Source of the DNA: Alsobacter sp045348435
GTDB lineage: Bacteria; Pseudomonadota; Alphaproteobacteria; Rhizobiales; Beijerinckiaceae
DNA: 64,000 nucleotides
Direction of reading: 5' to 3'
Assembly (NCBI RefSeq): GCF_045348435.1
Contig: NZ_CP157484.1
Coordinates: 2,480,001 to 2,544,000 of the forward strand
The notes under the pieces: generated by a model
Seen by the model: the letters and a program-made list of their open reading frames with translations, nothing else
The model's database searches: none
Told to the model about the DNA's origin: nothing
Program-made: the position numbers and the translations under genes
Shown: positions 62,744 through 64,000 of the stretch, in pieces
Layout: each line of letters starts with the position of its first letter
Position numbering within the stretch: the stretch's first letter is position 1

Positions 62744-63373
62744 ATGGACAGCGCCGCCTTGGGGTCCTTCGTCACCTCCGTCGCACAGCTCGAGGCGCTC
62801 TATGGCGAGCGCGCGCCGGCCTCGCTGGTGAAGGTCTCCGACCACGTCACGGCGCATTACAGCGCCATGATCGAGGCCTCGCCCTTCGTGGCGCTCGCGA
62901 CAAGCGGGCCGGAGGGCCTCGACTGCTCGCCCCGGGGCGACGTGAAGGGCTTCGTGCGCGTCCACGATCCCCGCACCCTGCTGATCCCCGACCGGCGCGG
63001 CAACAACCGCATCGATTCGCTCCAGAACATCGTGCGCGATCCACGCGTCGGGCTGCTGTTCCTCATCCCCGGCCTGGGCCAGACGCTGAGGGTCAACGGG
63101 CTCGGCCGGGTCTGCGTCGACCCGGCGCTCCTGGAGAGCTTCGCCGTGGACGGCAAGCCTCCCCGCTCCGTGGTGGTCGTCGCCGTGCAGGAGATCTATT
63201 TCCAGTGCGCCCGGGCCATCGTCCGGTCGCAACTGTGGAACCCGGACAGCCACGTCAGCGCCGAAGACCTGCCGACGCCGGGCGAGATCCTGGCGGCGAT
63301 GACGCAGGGCGAGGTCGGCGGCCCGGCCTATGACGCGCAATGGCCCGAGCGCGCCAAGGCGTCGCTGTGGTGA
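62744..63373 (+). CDS. PPOX-class flavoprotein (pyridoxamine 5'-phosphate oxidase family)
   Basis: A 209-residue protein with a split-barrel FMN-binding fold. Markers are SPFVALATSGPEGLDCSPRG, DVKGFVRVHDPRTLLIPDRR and GNNRIDSLQNIVRDPRVGLL. These match the MSMEG_1061-type FMN-dependent PPOX proteins rather than PdxH itself. The substrate is unknown. The ATG at 62744 has GGAGCACG upstream. It begins just after the gltA terminator, so its promoter probably overlaps the terminator region. Confidence 0.87.
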   Translation: MDSAALGSFVTSVAQLEALYGERAPASLVKVSDHVTAHYSAMIEASPFVALATSGPEGLDCSPRGDVKGFVRVHDPRTLLIPDRRGNNRIDSLQNIVRDPRVGLLFLIPGLGQTLRVNGLGRVCVDPALLESFAVDGKPPRSVVVVAVQEIYFQCARAIVRSQLWNPDSHVSAEDLPTPGEILAAMTQGEVGGPAYDAQWPERAKASLW

Positions 63374-63382
63374 CGAGGCCCC

Positions 63383-63649
63383 TCAGGCCTTCGGCTCGGC
63401 GTCCGGCGCCAGGGCGGCGTTGAAATAGGGCTCGACAGGCCCCTTGAGCTTCACCGTCATCGGGTTGCCGAAGCGATCCTTCGACGCGCCGACGCTCAGC
63501 CGGACCCAGCCTTCGCTGACGCAATACTCCTCGACATTCGTCTTCTCGACGCCCTTGAAGCGGATGCCGACCCCGCGGCTCAGCACCGCCTCGTCGTAAT
63601 AGGGGCTCGAAGGATTGACGGAGAGGCGGTCGGGCAACGTATCGGACAT
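63383..63649 (-). CDS. DUF3297 family protein
   Basis: An 88-residue protein beginning MSDTLPDRLSVNPSSPYYDE, followed by VLSRGVGIRFKGVEKTNVEE and GWVRLSVGASKDRFGNPMTV, which form the DUF3297 pattern. It has a small beta-rich fold of unknown role, sometimes annotated as glutathione-peroxidase-associated. The ATG at 63649 follows GAAAGGACC, a good ribosome site. It converges on the PPOX gene with only 9 bases between the stops. Confidence 0.88.
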   Translation of the reverse strand: MSDTLPDRLSVNPSSPYYDEAVLSRGVGIRFKGVEKTNVEEYCVSEGWVRLSVGASKDRFGNPMTVKLKGPVEPYFNAALAPDAEPKA

Positions 63650-63817
63650 GGTGTCGCGGTCCTTTCGATGAGACTTTCCACGCAGACCTAATGGTTGCGG
63701 AGGCCGGCGCCAATCTCCGCCTTCGCGCCGCGGCGCCGAAGACGCCGCGACAGAACCTGGACCTGAACGGAAGGCCGCCTCGCGCGTTGTCGGTGCGGTC
63801 CACGGCATGAGGGTCGC

Positions 63818-64000
63818 ATGCGCTTCTACAGCTTCTCCTTCGGCGAGATGACGGTGTCGGAGGGGGATCCCCAACGGCCCCAGACCATCGCCACCCAGGT
63901 CAATCTCGGCTTCCGCGAGTCGGAGACCACGCCCGTCCAGACCGTGACGCTGCGGATCCGCGCGCCTCACGACCCCTCAAAGACGTTCCAGGCGACCGAG
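63818..64000 (+). CDS. Unidentified protein, 5' part only
   Basis: Sixty-one codons from an ATG at 63818 stay open to the window edge: MRFYSFSFGEMTVSEGDPQR, then QTIATQVNLGFRESETTPVQ and TVTLRIRAPHDPSKTFQATE. The alternating hydrophobic pattern suggests a beta-strand-rich cytosolic domain. I recognise no family. The ribosome site is weak (GAGGGTCGC). It is divergent from the DUF3297 gene with 168 bases between them. Confidence 0.6.
   Translation, partial: MRFYSFSFGEMTVSEGDPQRPQTIATQVNLGFRESETTPVQTVTLRIRAPHDPSKTFQATE

Overview
The window is a gene-dense, high-GC stretch of alphaproteobacterial chromosome. It most likely comes from a member of Hyphomicrobiales (Rhizobiales). The evidence is the gene order (trpGDC-moaC-moeA-lexA-comEC-gltX-gltA; fabD-fabG-acpP-fabF-mltG-yicC-gmk; lptF-lptG-lptD-pdxA-rsmA; rpsF-rpsR-DUF2232-rplI-dnaB-alr-radA-cvpA-purF), the alphaproteobacterial SOS boxes (GAAC-N7-GAAC) in front of lexA, and rhizobial-type palindromic intergenic repeats. 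I do not assign a genus. I see no rRNA, tRNA, prophage, IS element or CRISPR array.

Region by region. 1-7.4 kb: ArfB ribosome rescue, an MdtD-like exporter, an IF-1, a MOSC protein, and three cell-wall enzymes in a row (L,D-transpeptidase, extensin-family LAS-type protein, SLT transglycosylase). 7.4-10.2 kb: a histone-like DUF6496/SAP protein, a gluconate pair (gnd-gntK), then about 0.6 kb of dispersed repeats. A good minus-strand promoter faces these repeats and could drive a structured RNA. 10.2-12.6 kb: pepA-holC-lipoprotein operon on the minus strand, with holC apparently using a CTG start. 12.9-19.7 kb: the LPS export permeases and LptD, pdxA and rsmA on the plus strand, with no surA between lptD and pdxA. 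A chemotaxis receptor gene (19.9-22.0 kb) separates them from gmk-yicC-mltG-fabF-acpP-fabG-fabD on the minus strand (22-28.7 kb). 29.5-40.1 kb: S6/S18/L9 ribosomal genes, dnaB, alr, a parDE module, radA, cvpA, purF and an SDR enzyme.

40.1-44.8 kb is the accessory-looking part. It holds a tight DUF350 - DUF1190 (YgiB/YjfM-like) - glutathionylspermidine-synthase-like ATP-grasp ligase operon, two VOC proteins, a YafY/WYL regulator and an EVE-domain protein. The DUF350/DUF1190/ATP-grasp trio is the best candidate here for a poorly described system. The DUF1190 protein ends in a Gly-rich tail with an RGGFG motif that could be the peptide substrate of the ligase, and no PspA gene accompanies it.

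44.7-64 kb: pyrG, secG and tpiA on the minus strand. Diverging from them is a long plus-strand run of a PpiD-like chaperone, trpE-trpG-trpD-trpC, moaC, moeA and then lexA. comEC is on the minus strand, gltX and gltA on the plus strand, followed by a PPOX flavoprotein, a DUF3297 protein and the start of an unknown gene that leaves the window.

Functionally the window is mostly core metabolism and envelope biogenesis: LPS transport, peptidoglycan remodelling, fatty-acid synthesis, translation, replication, tryptophan, purine, CTP and molybdopterin synthesis. Small accessory modules (parDE, MCP, DUF350 trio, YafY-VOC-EVE) sit at the joints between conserved blocks.
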